A stretch of DNA of 64,000 bases from Phoronis australis. Lineage: Eukaryota > Phoronida > Phoronidae. This document shows positions 43,001-58,000 of this stretch, one piece after another. Below the pieces are notes generated by a model. It worked only from the letters and a program-made list of their open reading frames with translations, did no database searches and was not told the DNA's origin. Position 1 is the first letter of the stretch; every line of letters starts with the position of its first letter. Where the stretch lies: contig NMRA01000416.1 in the NCBI GenBank assembly GCA_002633005.1, forward strand, positions 35,631 through 99,630, read 5' to 3'. The translations under genes were made by a program, and so were the position numbers.

Positions 43001-46000
43001 TGTTGGTGACGAGGAGGGTGGAGGCTGAAATTAGTGGCAGTTTGGGGACACAACAATGAGTAGGGTGCCAAACATAAAATTGAAAAGTTTCGACTGGGAA
43101 GTTGGCTTTTATGTGAACAGGGGGTCATGGTCCTGTTGTGCCCTTGTGTCTGCACCAATGGAGGTGTGCTTTTTGAAAATGGAACACTTTTTTGAAGTTT
43201 ACATGGAGTACTCATTGCAACGAATCTGTTATACTATCCTGCTGGGATGTGTTGTTTTCACTGTAAAATGGGGTCGAGTGTAAAGGGATGTGTTGTTTTC
43301 ACTGTATAATGGGGTCGAGTGGAAAGGGATGTGTTGTTTTCACTGTATAATGGGGTCGAGTGTAAAGGGATGTGTTGTTTTCACTGTATAATGGGGTCGA
43401 GTGGAAAGGGATGTGTTGTCTTCACTGTATAATGGGGTCCAGTGTAAAAAGCATGCTGTTCTAACAGATTTTAGTGGTTTTTTCAACAGTTGGTGTTTGT
43501 TGTCAGCCTGTTTTCATGCGAGTCACTCTTTCCTTATTGTCAGATAGGTAGGTTCCAAGCAATCAAACTGAGACCATCGAATTTCTTCTATCATGGAAAA
43601 AATGATTATCTGAGTCTCAGGTTTATACCCAATGGCAATGATAACTTATCTTGTTCAGTCAAGTGGTAGTGGAACTGCCCTTAATTCATAGTCCACTTGC
43701 ACCATCTAAAAGTGGCTATAGACACCGTAATTGCTCTCACATTGTTTTTTTAGTTACCTGAAGACAGTACCTGAAAATAGCCCACAAGCGGTCTAATCTA
43801 TTCCTGTGTGAACTATCTGTTGCAGTCCCTTTTATGGAGAAGAATTTCAGTGTAGCATCCCAAAGAAGTTTAGATTCCTCAAGTTTTATCTCTATGAAAA
43901 AGGGCTAAAGCAAGACAAGGTAAGATTCTTTTGCCAAGCCTCTGGGGTCTAGATCACCAAACCACCTAAGAGTCAACTGAATAGTTGGCTAGTCGCATCG
44001 GCATGCTCTATGTTAACGTCCAAATCTCATGTAATGTGATTGGCCAATTTGTTAGTCAACACACGAGTGATGATTAGTGATCACGTGCCTCGTTTCTCAG
44101 ATGAAGAAGTGCAGAATGAGATATGAAATTTTCAAAACTGAGTGTAGTACTTATCAGCCTATCTTGTGAGAACAGGGTCTTGTTAGTGCAAAGTGAATTT
44201 TGTGTTTAGTTTAAGCTGTTGGACAGAGGAGCCCCTCCCCTTTGATGCAAGTTAGTAGTTCCTAGGTGTAATGTGACAAACACTACTTAATGAATCATAG
44301 CTGATCATGGAAATGAAAATGAGGACAAAAAGTAATCCAGAGTTCAAAGAAAATAATTACATGTTCTATTTAGTATACAATTAACGTGTAATATTTAGTG
44401 TACAATTTTCACTTGGATTTTTTCTCATGTTATGTGTTACATTTTGTAGTGCTTTAGATGGTTTTAAAGCCGAAATATTGAAAATACGAGTTGTCCTGTT
44501 GCTGGGGAGATGTGGAAAATTTAAGCTCTCGATTTTATAGCCGAATCACATTTGGATTACTGTGGGGTACTCACTGAATATAAACCTTTAAAGCTAATTA
44601 ATACTTTAGGCAGTAAAATTTGGTCTATGTTTCATTAGGTCCATCCCAAATAGAGTGCTTTTTCGTGGAGGAAAATGCAATGCATCATTTTCTTGACCTA
44701 GTTTTTTGAATGGTTGACATGCTAAATATTTCTGAGCTGAAATGAAGAGGAAAAAAAGTGCTATATGGTGCCTCACTCAGCTCTTCCACTTTTTGGTATC
44801 AGCATTGTTCAACTTGATTTGCAAAATTGAATATTTATTAGCATGAGGATGATGTCATTCAAAAGAATTTTGCTATGAAATAGTGATTAGAAAGGCAGCA
44901 GTGGGGCAAGGCATGGTGAGTAAATACTGCAGAATCTGCGAGAGCGCAGTGTTATTTCAGGATCGTTGTTTGCACAAATTTGAATAGTCCTTGAATTCCG
45001 AGCCTTGACCTTAAATATTCTTTGAGTATGGAGCCTTGACCTTGAATAGTCCTTCAATTTAGGGCAGTGGCCTTGAATAATCTTGGCCTTAAACCCTTCT
45101 CACCATGGTTATAAATGCTTGAATTCGTTTATCAGCAAGTTTTGTATGATATTGTAAGTATTTCTTATTTAGTTTGTGTACTTCTAATCAAGAAATAAGA
45201 CTGTGTGCAAAAATTAAAAAAATATAATTTATGTTTGACGTCATCAGTGGAAGACTGGTCTCCGCCATTGTGTTGTTGACGCCAGTCACGAGCTGGAGTG
45301 GTCTCAAAAACTGAGTTTGACTGAGTATTATGAAAAGTTGCATGTGCTGAGGATGCAGTACTAGCACTCAGACAGACAATATTTCAGTTTTTGCGTTTCT
45401 AACAGACCCTAAGATCGCCCAGAAATGGCACAGATTCGTGTCAGACACGAGTATGGTAGTATTTGGTGGAGCAAGTGATCAATTTAGGGATCATGCTGTG
45501 CTCAGTCCATTTTGAATAATCGTGCTTCAATCCGTCTCAGAAACTGGGATTTGATGACGGTTTCTCTAACGTGTTCGTAAATTTGATGGGCAAAATGTGT
45601 TATACCATTGTTGGGAACATTGTGTTTCGCACAGCCTCAACATCAAGTTGTGACTAAGATAATGAATGTGATTGCAGTAAGTTCAAGATTTTGTGAGAAT
45701 GCATACTATCCACATGTACATCAATGCCCAATAGCAGAAAATGGATTGTAAGTGCCAGGCAAATAGTTTGAGGGTCAGAACCGCAGCCGGCACAGAGGCT
45801 GACAGTCGGACACTGGAGCGAAATTATCGACGAATCACTACGGTACAAAGCTTTCATAACTTTGGAACAGACAAGGCAGAAGCGAGTATCATTTACCAGA
45901 AATAAAATCCAGTTAGCATCACTATAATTGGGTATGATCATTCCTGGTAAACGAACTCGGCATTTGAAGAAATGAAATCAGTGTCCGCTATTCGCCTTGA

Positions 46001-49000
46001 CAGTTAGGGTGAAAACTTTGGTTAGATTTACAGTTCGAGAAGCAAATTTTTTGACACTATAGTGGTTAGAAAATTAAATCGTGATTCAATAAAAGGCTGT
46101 AATTACCACTCTGAAATCAGAACTGTTCGCTGACTGTTTAGACTCTGACTCGGCTTCACTCGCCAAAGACGCCGGTGTGAGATGGTCGAGTTTGCACGTT
46201 CTCAAACATGCCTCGTCTGCTGATATGGCGAGGTCTAACTCATTACCTGTTTCACCTGTGGCCTGAGTGTCATCTTCACCCAAATCTCCACACCTGTCTT
46301 GATAATACTTGTTAAGCTCGTTCTCTAAGTCTTCCTAACTTGCAAGATCATTACTATCCACTATTGCATATATATTGTCAACTGATCAACGTCTTCCACT
46401 GATGACATCACGTGGTGGGAAATCAAACAAGAATTAATTTTTCTTTAAATTTCAACATTCCTCAATCATTTCTCAAAAGAAGTGCTTGTTTAGATAGATT
46501 TTACGTTATCAAATCACTATTCACTGTATAAAACCTCAAAAAGTGCAAAAATCTATTATTGGACCACTTTTAATAGTCCTTGATTTTAATTCTGACCTGG
46601 AAAAGCCCTTGAATTTGAGATTTTAAACTTAAAAATATTCGAAAGACCTTAATTGTAAGTAGGTCTATGCCATATATTGTGTGTAAAAATAAAGAGCTAC
46701 AGCTGCTTTTCTTAATAATATTTATTTTATTCGTTAACAAGTAATTAAAAATGTATAACATCAAGTTTGGCAACCTGATTCCCCCTTTTCAATTTGCAGG
46801 AGGAGATTGGGGTTCATGCTAAAATGTTCTTGATTTTACATTGATTATGACTTGAACTATCCTCAAAAGACCCTGTAAAGACCTTAAATTTCTTGGTCAT
46901 AGTTTTGTACAAACAGTGAGGCTGATGATGTGTCTATTGCCTGGTATTTCGCACCTGGTCATGTGTTTTCTGTTGTTAGGCTGTTGGTAATGTGTGCCTG
47001 CGACGGGAAGAACTCCATAAGTTCCATGGCAAAGACCACTGGTTCTCGCTGCAATCTGTTGCTGAGAAGACTGAAGTTACGGTATGACCCAACAGTTATC
47101 TCTTACTGGTTTTTTCTGTTCACATTAGTTTTGTGTCGATTACCTTGCTCCCTGAAAGGAGGACCTTATTGACAGGTCAGTGTATGTAGCCAAGACTGCA
47201 GATTTTATCTCTGTAAAAATGTTATTTTCTTAAAGTAGAATGCTTGTAGATTTTGGTTTTTGACTTTTCACCAAACTTTTACCACTTGGGTCACGCTTAG
47301 CAAAAAAGGTGCATTGATGGCAAATCAACAGTATCAATAACATGGTCAAATTTTATTTGATACAGATGTTCAAGGTGAGATCTCAAAAACTCTGTTACTA
47401 AGTTTTCTAACATATCATTTTGTTTTCGTTTTATGCAACTTAATTTTTTTCATGAAAGTCATTAATTTTTAGATAGACTCTCACAAAGTATTATTCTCTG
47501 AAAGTTTCTTACGAATCCAATCAGCTGCTTCTAAGATACGATGTTCCGAAGTTTGTCAAATTTGGACAGGGGTCCTATGTAACCATAGGTGGCAATAAGC
47601 TTGAAAGAAGTTTTTTTGTTGATTTCAGCAGTTGTTTAGGATTTATTACTTATAGTGTATAGAAATAAATATTGCTCACCTTGGACAGTCCATAATTTTC
47701 ATTTGGCTGTTTTTTAACGGGATTCTGGAAAAAGTTGTCTTGAAAGCCTTAAGAATTAATTAAAACTAGGTTTGGTCTTGATCTATACTGTTTCCTGGTT
47801 TGGCACTTTTTATTGATTAATGGAGTGGTCACCTTGTAAATGGATGTAGAGAGAGGAAGTGACTCATCAGATAGCTATGTGTTCACTTCCCTTTTATCTG
47901 TAATGAAACATTAAGTACTTATTAACAGCTGATAAGAGGTCACACTTTATTTCTCAAGGGGGGGCTCTTTTTAGACTGTTTTTTCAGCTGAATTTAACAA
48001 ATAGAGGTTTCCCCAAAATTTGGTGACCTTGTAGATTTGCTTAGTTTTTAGTCCTGGCCACCATCAAGCTGTAACCGTAACTTGAGGTTTCTGAGAAAGC
48101 TTTGCCTCTGTTAAAGAATTCTGTGGTCATGTTGTCACTGAGAAAAATACAAAGGGAATTATTGTTGCTAAAAAATGTGACCCTAGTTAAAAATATTAAG
48201 TCTTTGTATATGTGGAAAATGAGGGCATGCCCCTGGGTTCATGTTTTTGCTAAATGTTCTGTGCTGGAATGTGACCTGATAAGTGCTACAGTTGCAGGAC
48301 TATGCTGTGGCTATGAACTGTGTGGAGTTTTAGCAAAGTTATGTGCTGTGTATTTAATGAAGAATTTTTGTTTTTGTTGTGAATTACGTGATCAAAAGTT
48401 GATTCTATGATAAGTATTTACTTGAAGAATGGCCCCTGTTGTGCAAAAACCTCCACCCCTCAGCCGGAATGTATGCTGCATCTTCCTGATGTGTATTTCG
48501 ATTCCTCTCACTGCTCAACCATATGAGTGCACAAAGTTTTGCTGAAACTGCGTAGTTCATTTTTGACACTGTGTATGTTTAGTGCCGGTTACATGTATTG
48601 ATTACGTCTGTCTTTGGGTTTGAAATCAGCTGACTACAACATTTGAATGCCGTCATTATAAAGTTGCTTAAGCTTAAAACCGCATGAAGCGCCATCTTTG
48701 AACACTGTTTTTGGTTCATGTTTTTGTGTGGATCTCTTTGTTTTGTTTTTTAATGTGTCAAATTTAGCTTTCTAACTGCACATGATGAATAATGGGCCAA
48801 GTGGCAAGATTCATAACAGTTAATTGATTTCTTTCTGTTTCAAGTTCACGATTTCAACTTGACACAATAAGTGCTGCGTGGCACTTAAACTGAAATGTTT
48901 TCGGTTATTATAGGTTTTTAAGGGGTTGTTGCAGGGGGGAACAGCCGTTTCCACTGTTTTTATTTGGATGTGATTAATTTCAAAATGCTGCGAAAGTACA

Positions 49001-52000
49001 TGGTGACCACGGGTGATGTTTGTTTTGCATTTTTATGCGCAAGTGCATTTGTCGACTACTTACTAGTAGGTAATTGTCAATGTCTGTCAAAACCTTTCAT
49101 GTTTCACCAAATTACTTTTTAACTGATTGTCCACCGGCTAATTTTTTAATCTTACTTGAACGATTTTAATTTATGCCTAAAATGTCAAAGGATTGCTTAT
49201 AATCACCTGACATCAATTTTTACTTTGGGCACGAATTTCTAAAAAACATAAACTGTAAGACTTTGTGTTTGAGGTATTTTTTACTGTCAATGCAATGGTA
49301 TCCTGTTCCATGTCTCAGATTGCTGATATGCCATGACACAACAGAGAGTACCAGCCATGAAAGTCTCATTTTAAAACACATGTCTTCAATTTTGTGATGA
49401 TGCATATCTTTGTTGTTCAAAGGATCGTCAAAATCTGAGATAGTATTTCTTTGGTCATATACCATGAAGGTAAATGTGCAAAATTTCATGTAAATTAACC
49501 AACACACTTAATTGAAATCTGAAAACTGCAATTGTTGAAAATTGAAAGGTGACGCAACTGAAATTATTGGAATCCCAACAACTTGGTGCGTATTTGCCAT
49601 GTAAATAATGGGTCTGAAGAAATGTTATGAGTGACAAATTGTGGATATTTATTTTTTGACAAAAAGCTCATAAAATTGGTCTCTCAATATTCCTTACAGT
49701 AATAGGACTCCATTCATGTTACTAACAATAACATGAAAAAAGCATTGAGCACTTTAGTTTAGAATTCAGCATGGACATCTAAGCAGCAGCACAAAACCCC
49801 TTTAAGCAATTAAAATGCCAAAGCATTAGATTGCGAATTATAGAAAATGAGATACTGATCATTACAGACCTAGAATTAAAAAGATTAAAGTAAACTAGAT
49901 GAGACACAATCGTGTACAAGTTTGAGTGCACATTGGAACTGATACATACTTTTACTTTGACAAAGTCTGGTTGCTATTCTGGTAACTGGAATTTGTATTG
50001 GTATGCCTAAGTGTAGAATATATTTGGCTCTCTGATAGTTTTACAAATGTGCACTTTGACAATCTTTCATCTATGTTCAGCATATGTCCTCTGATAAACG
50101 TAGACTGTGTGTTAGTAGAGCTTCGTTTGCAAAGATAAAACGGAGAATTGGGTTGTTGAAAATGATCATTTATTGTGATGTATTAATGGAAGTATAGTCT
50201 GCTTAAATATTGATGAAGAAAAATGCTATAAGAAGTGTCTGAAATGGCTCAGAAGCCATTAAACTCCAATGTACCACAAATTATGTTGAGCTGAAGCCAC
50301 AAGCAGATGGTTACAATTAATAGGAAAATGAAGGCTTTCAAAAAACTCTGTTAGGTTTTTGTATAACATATTTGTATCAGTAGTAGTCTCGAGAGGTTAG
50401 ACTGCAAAGAATTCTGGTCTAGTTTTACTGAAAATATTCAGTGAATATGCCAGTGAAATTAATGTATTATGCCACAAAGTTTTAGATTTATAGTTAGGAT
50501 TTTGGTAACCCAATATTATCAAAAATTATCATTTTTGCTCCAACAGTTCACCGGGGACCAAGGCTGAGAACTATTGGAAAACTTTTAACTCACTGCTGTG
50601 TCATTTATCTGTGTGTGCTTTTCATGTTAAATTTCCTTCCCTTTGGCAGGGCAAAGTGCACATTGAGGTCCGCTTCAATGAATTCCTTAGTTCAGAATTC
50701 ACAACATTTACACAGCAGCGAATGGCAGTGCGCGTACTGGAGTGCAGCGACCTGGCAGTGGTCAACGGGTCATGCAATCCCTACAGTGTGGTTACTCTGA
50801 CCTATGGCAAGTCTAAGCTAAAGGAAGTCAAACGTACGGTTGTCCGACGGAAAACGACTAGTCCACAATATGATGAGACATTCTTTTTTGATGTGAGTCT
50901 TGGGAGATATGTGAATATTGATACAGGGGATTTAGATAGAGCTCAATTTGACAACCTCTGATTTTGTTTAGTGACCTGGAAAATATACCAGGTAATTGCC
51001 ACAAAGTCACCACGCCACATTCAAGCACATACTCGAAATTCCACAAGAAGTAAATAGATGGAAGTCAGAAATAGGAATGGACTCATCATGTTCATCTGCC
51101 TGGGGAGGTGAACCTGTGTGCGGGATATTGTCCCAGAGGCTAAATTGGACATCACTGAACATGCAATACGTTACTAAACAACTACAAAAAATTGCCGCCT
51201 GGGTGAGCGCCGATGCACCAGTAGACATTTGATAAATTCACTGACTTTGCAGTTCAAGTACCTCGTTTATTTCATTTTTTGCCAACAAAGTTTGGCGCCC
51301 TCTCAGTTTTCGTTTAGCAGCCTGAGAATTTTGCTCACTAAGTAAGCTACTATGATCATTTGCTTTGCTTCTAATACGTGGCTTTACCTCATGAAGTCTT
51401 CAAATTCTTGCCCCTCTTGCAAGAAATTATGTCTGTGGAGTGCACGCCTGTTCACTATATTTTGCTCTCTAATGTTTTCACAGTTGTTAACACGTTTTTT
51501 TGAGGATGCTTTTATTAAAAGCAAAATATAGATCATGAGCTTAATACTTGTATCTGTGGTCGTAGTGTCGATTGATTTGCTTAGCGTTTGGCTCAGTCGT
51601 GGTATATATATTTTTAACTAAACAAAATCATTGGTCATTGTGGGTTAAATTCATAGCCAACAGTAATTTTTGTTCCAGTTTGAAAAGCAAGGCCAGAACC
51701 ATGACAGGAACATGTATTTTGTAGAAGACATGTCAGATGCTCAGTTAAGGTAAATGACATTGAGACAGAGCATGCTGTGTGGTAAAATTGTTTCTACACA
51801 AACTGAAATGTTTACACATTTCAGCTTTACAGGATGTTGTTCAAGAAGGTTTATCTTTCTTCCAATGCTGTGTAAACTTTGTTAGAATATGGGTTTATGG
51901 GTGCCCCCATTGGGCAGGTAGGTTTTGCTGATTTTTGTGTCAAAATGAGTATAGTTTATGTCGGTGTTGACATTGACGGAGGTCTTTTTCACTAATTCAA

Positions 52001-55000
52001 AACGTGTAGTATTGTCAAGTCTAGTACTGTTAACAACAAACCTTTTATCTGGGTCACTATGGGTTGGATTTTTACAAAAACGTTATCCTGCAAGAATTCT
52101 CAGCTTTTATGTAAGAGAATGTTTAGGTGTGAACTGTGAGGTGACGAAATGGGTCACTTTTTGAGCCGGGTATTAAATTGGGCCACTTTTAGTTAGGTAT
52201 TAAAATGGGTGTATTTCAAGAGTTATGGGATTGTGGGACATTTTGTGACGGGCAATTTCGGTTGATCAACTTTGTTGAATTGATATGAATGACATGTTAG
52301 GAAGATATGAGTGGTGGATGTAATATTATCAAGGTTTACCACCAATATTGCTGATTTATGACGTTTTCTTATCACTGACCAACGATAAAAGATTTGTATG
52401 AGTAATTGTATGAATGATGATCATTTAATATCATCGGTCTGACACGAATTCATGTTAACCAAACTGGAGATTACTCTTGTGTTCATCCCAAGTGATTCAT
52501 GATGTACCATGGATGGTGAAATGCACAGATTCTCGGGATTTCATTGTATTTGAATGACCAACTTTGTGTTTGACGTACCGTAATAAAATCTGTTCATTTA
52601 TTTATTTGTCAGCATCTCCTTATGGCATGATGACTCCAGGATGTCACGTGAGGTACTCGGCAGCATGTTTCCTGGTGCTTTTCTGGGCGAGGTTAAGATT
52701 CGACTTAAAGACATTGACACAATGTCCACGCACAATGCATGGTAAGGCTTCTGTCTTGTCAGCAATCAAAATTTTGCAAACCACTAGTTCTCCTCTTGCA
52801 ACCTGAATAAATTTCTAGCAAAAATTCAAAATCTAGCAGGCACTCGCAAAGGCCGCATAATTTACGCACTGTTAAAGTTTTTGTTCCTTTAGTGTCTGTT
52901 TGGTGCCAATATTACTGAATTGCAAAAACAGTTGATTGTGACTTTTGACTGCTGCTCATTAATGATTCCAAAAATTCTCATGTGCTTCGGAATATGTCAT
53001 GTATTTGCTTCCATTACAGGCATTAATTTAAATGAATTGTTTCACCTCTGTAATAGTGATGTATAAGCACAAAGTCTGAAGTTACAGCTGCTGGTTTGCC
53101 ATTAAGCTACAACTGCTGCTGTTGATCGCATGTATTCACTTGTCAGGTGACATTTACAGGTACTTTCTCCAGGGACGTGGTGGTGACTCTTTCTCCATCG
53201 ACCATGACCCATCCCTTCTCGGCTCTTTGCGGCTGAACATCACCTATTCCACCGATCACATCTTTGAGTCTCACTTCTACAACGATCTCAGGAATCTCTT
53301 GCTCAACACGGTGAATGCTACAGTAAGTCTAGTCCTTGTTGTTGTTAACAGAAATCGTGCTATAATAAAGTGAGGAATCTTTTGCCTTACTCTACAGTGA
53401 GCGTCATGTTGTTTTGAGATGGTGCTCTCTTGTTCACCATTACTTGCTGTGTTCAATAAGCTAGGAATAAGTAGGTGCTCCTGCCATTGATGGCTTAGCA
53501 ATGTATGACTAACACTGTAGTATTCATGACCCCAAACCTTTTGTATTATAAATGCCTTTTCATGGATTGAACCTTTGCCCAAATTGGCTTAGCTTTATGA
53601 TTAAAATAATCATTGAATTATGAAACTTTCAACTAACTGCAAACAAGCTGATTGCGATTTCGCATTCATCGTCATATGCTAACAGTTTCTAGTTTTTTTT
53701 TTAATCAGAAAGTCCAACAGATTAAAAATTTCAAATTAGTTTCTCTGAGTTCAGGTCAGTTTTAAAAGCTGATGGTAGATAATTGCTTTTAGGAATGCTC
53801 AATAATCTAATATTACCATGATTGCTTGATGTCCCTAAACAAGTGAAAATTGAAATGATCCATTGGGCTGAGTTTGATTTCTAAAACTTGTCTGAGTATT
53901 TAATTCAAAGTTCATGAATTTTTGTCTAAATTTTTCATCGCTCATTTGCTCATTGCTCTGTCATTCTATTCAGTTCAGAGAAATTTTACTGAAAGTAGTA
54001 AATCAAGTTGTATTAAATGCTTTTAGGATGTGTACATAGCACCCCCAGGCTGCATTATTTCCATTAAAGTACACATTGTGGTTTTAAAACTGTCATCAAC
54101 GTTTTTTTTGAATTTGCAGTCACGGATCGTTGTCTCAAAATGGATGCTTTACTTTGTTCTGCAGTTTTTACTCAAGATGAGCTCAAGTTAATTTAGGCAG
54201 AATTAGTTGACCTACTGAGTGATGTTTCAGAAGAGGCGTCCACTCCATGCGATTTCGTTATCCAATTTTATCTGCAAAATATGTTGGACATTTGTTCAGG
54301 TATTACTACAGTCTAGTTCATATGGCTCTGCCTATTGCTGCTGCGCTCCAGTTGTTTGTTGTTGAGTGACGTCTCAATATGTCATTTTTAGTCTATCATA
54401 TGCTCTATTGTCTCTAACTGTATCGTTTTCAGCCAATCACGTCAAGTGCTGCCTACATTCTCGGGGAGGTGGCCGAGCACAAGCAGGACATTGCTTTGCC
54501 ATTAATTAAGTTGTTTCTTCACCACGGAAAGTTAGTCCCGTTCATCGAAGCACTAGCCAATTGGGAAATCTCAAAAGCCATGTGAGTCCAGTCTCGTCTC
54601 CTTAGGAACAAGATTGTCTAAAGTTGAAATTCACTAATTATTAAGTGTAATTGGAATTTTTGGTGTTGTGGCCTGGAAATTTGTCCACTGAAATGCATTG
54701 CTTGAAACTTGTTCAGTGTATTTTGTTTTAAAAGTACACTTTTGTCTTGTGCAGTTGAGCTTTTTAAAGTCAGTCCTTAAATAGTGCTGAGATGTAAAGG
54801 TTGAAATGTAAAAATTTAATTTACTATTTAAGAAAAGTATGAAGAAACAGCATTCTTTAATAAAAATTAGCATCTGTGTGCTAACCACATGTTTTTGTGA
54901 TTATCTGGACCAGCAAGTTAAAAATATAAAAATACAAAGCGTTAAAATGGCTTGATGTTTTCAAGAGCCAATTTTGAATTGAAAATGATCTGATGTGAGT

Positions 55001-58000
55001 TATCTACCCATGGCCACTCAGATCTGTGATGTAGTGCTGGAGAAAAGCACTGTGCCATGTAGATTAATGATGAAGTTCTGGTTTCACACCCAAAATAAAT
55101 ATAATACCTGGAAAGTTTAGTCTGGAAATTTATTGGTCACAAATTGACTGGCAGGTGACGCTCTGACCATGGACATCAGATGAATCGATTTCTCGCTGGT
55201 TCTCTAAGGATTGTTTTGGAGAAAAGCAGCAGGGAATCAATTTAACCACCTGCTGGTCAATTTGTTGTCATGTCATGGAGTTTCAAAACAAATATGGTAA
55301 AGGTATCTTAAAGCCTATCTTGAACAGTAACGCATTTGGTTTCAAGGGTATGTTAACAGCTTGCTCTAATCCCACCAGTGCCATAAATTGCCAAATGGCT
55401 TGCTCTTGTCTACGTCACCCCAAGAATCGCTTTTTAATTCAAGCAGCTGTGAATAACACCGCACGCAATGGTGATACATTCAGCCCCCTATTCAATACAA
55501 CTGTTATCGGCCATTTATTTTTGTCCTGGGTTCTCACGGTGACACAATATGGCAAGAAAGGGCAACTTCACCTTCATTTGATGGGCCTTCATTTGAATGA
55601 TTAAACTCTCGTTTTCTTATTTTGCTAAAGGTTAGCTAGGACTACCTAGTTAGCCCAATTCATCTAAAATATAACAAAACTCCGTTGAAGTTGGGCTTTT
55701 ATGTATGTCGGCTGTGTTACCAGAACTTTCTAATTCATGTGCTCTACCAGCCAATGGAAGTTCTTTTAGTAGTCTTTTTTGTTCACATTGACAAAATACT
55801 TGCGTTTTCTACAGCAACTCAGCACAGTGTAAGCACTTAGTGTTTGAAAACAGTCCCTCAATTGTTTTAGTGATCCCAACACTATATTCCGTGGCAATAC
55901 TCTGACCAGTAAATGTACAGATGAGTTGATGAAGTTAGTGGGTATACCCTACCTCCACGATACTCTAAAGGCTGTCATAGATGACATATTTGATGATGAC
56001 CAGTCCTGCGAGGTCGATCCGGCCAAACTGAAAGAGGGTGAAGACTTGCAAGCGAATACGGTATGTAGTGTGTGTTGCAAAAATCGTGTAGAACTTTCAG
56101 ACTTCGCCTGTTGTGAGAGCTCAATTTTTTTGGTAGCTTTTCATCGTTCAAGTTATGCATTTATAAAAGAAGTGAAGATATCAAGTTGAAGACATCTGGT
56201 TTTGGTTAAGTTTTGATGAAAACTGGAAATTTATGAATAGGAAATGTCAAGAGAACATGGTCAAATATAGAAAAGTTGATGGCATCAATGATAATTGAAA
56301 GCATTAAAATTGTTTAGATTATGGGATTATGTTATTGAATTAATGTAATATGATTTAGTAATTATTCAATCTACAAATCTTCCAATATTGTACTTCTTCT
56401 TAATTACATCTTTCAAATGAGCTCACTACCATGCTTCAATTAAATGAATAAAGTAAAATGTCTGTGAGCATTTGTGAAGAAATTTGACAAATCATTTTTT
56501 TACTTGCCTAATAAGGTGAATATTTCCCATGTTATTTCAGTCGAAGCTGATTGAGTATGTGGAGCGTATATTCCACGCGGTCGTCAACTCGGGTCTTCTC
56601 TGTCCCACACCTATGTGTGAGGTGTTCACTGTCATGAAGAAGGCAGCTAAGAAGCATTTTCCTGGTAAGACAATCGCAAAGTGATGAAAGCAAATTAAAG
56701 CATGTGATCTGGTTGTGGTTCCATGTGGCTGCTTTAATTTATTTTTTATATCCTAAATGTTGTTATAATGCTTTTTATATCCTATAAAGATAATAATTGC
56801 TGGAGGTCTGGTACACGTACCAGACGTGTGAAGGTGGCTCAGGTGGGCCTATTACATTAATCACCGGTAACTATTATAATATTAATATATAGTTAAAACT
56901 GAGTTGAGGAGTTAGAGACCTGACTCAAGGGTCCAGCAGTATGCCCCAGTGGAACTGGAACCCACAACCTTGAGTAAAGGAAGTGGACACTTGCCCTCTA
57001 GGCCTCCTCTGTTTACATCCTACGTAGTGCCATTTTTAACGTTATGCCATGTTTAATGTCCAAGTTATAGCATTGTTTCATTTCCTAGAAAGGAAACAAC
57101 AAAACTGTTGAATGTGTCAAATCTCTTCTCTGTATGCTAGAGATTGCTGTATTACTTGTATTGATTCCTACTCAGACTGTTGCTATGCTAAATAGTTTTG
57201 TTTACCTCCAGACAATAAAGAGGTGTGTTACCTGGTCGTCAGCGGTTTTGTGTTCCTCAGATTCTTTGCACCAGCCATCCTCGGCCCGAGGTTGTTCCAG
57301 TTAAGGACAACGGTCCCTGTGAGTTAGAGTTTATCTTGATGATTCACAAGTTATTAGGAGACTATTTTGGTTGAGGTAATCTGAAAATTATACCCAGTAG
57401 TTATGTAGGACCTTGTTGACTAGAAAATTCATTTGGCCAAATATCTACAAAACTATAGAATTTACTCCATGAAAGTATAATTTTCTGAAAGTAGAAATTC
57501 CATAGAATTCAATTTTTGACTTCGTACCAATCTGCCACTAATTAGGTCCTAGATCATACTCTTTAGTTAAATTAATTAGTAAAAAAGTGAGGTAGGTATA
57601 TTGATAGCAAAACATTAACAGGAGCAAGTTTTGAATGATATGAATGTTGAAGATAAAATCTCAAAAATGCTGTATGTTGCAATTTTCTAAATTATTTGAT
57701 TTTTATCATTTATGCAATTTTAAAGATTTTCACAAAAATTTTATAAGTCCTATTTTTGATAGCCCTCATACAACAGTGGAACGTTTTAAAATAATTCCTA
57801 ACAACACATTGAGAACAGTGCATAAAGGATTGTACTAAGTTTCATGTGAATCTGATCAGCTAGTTGATGTACCAAAGTTGACCAAACTTGGACATTTTCA
57901 GGGGTCCTACATAACCTTATGTAAGAATTACTAGTCTTCATACACTACAGGTCATGTGATGTGACCAACATATGGCAGCACAGGTCATGTGATGTGACCA

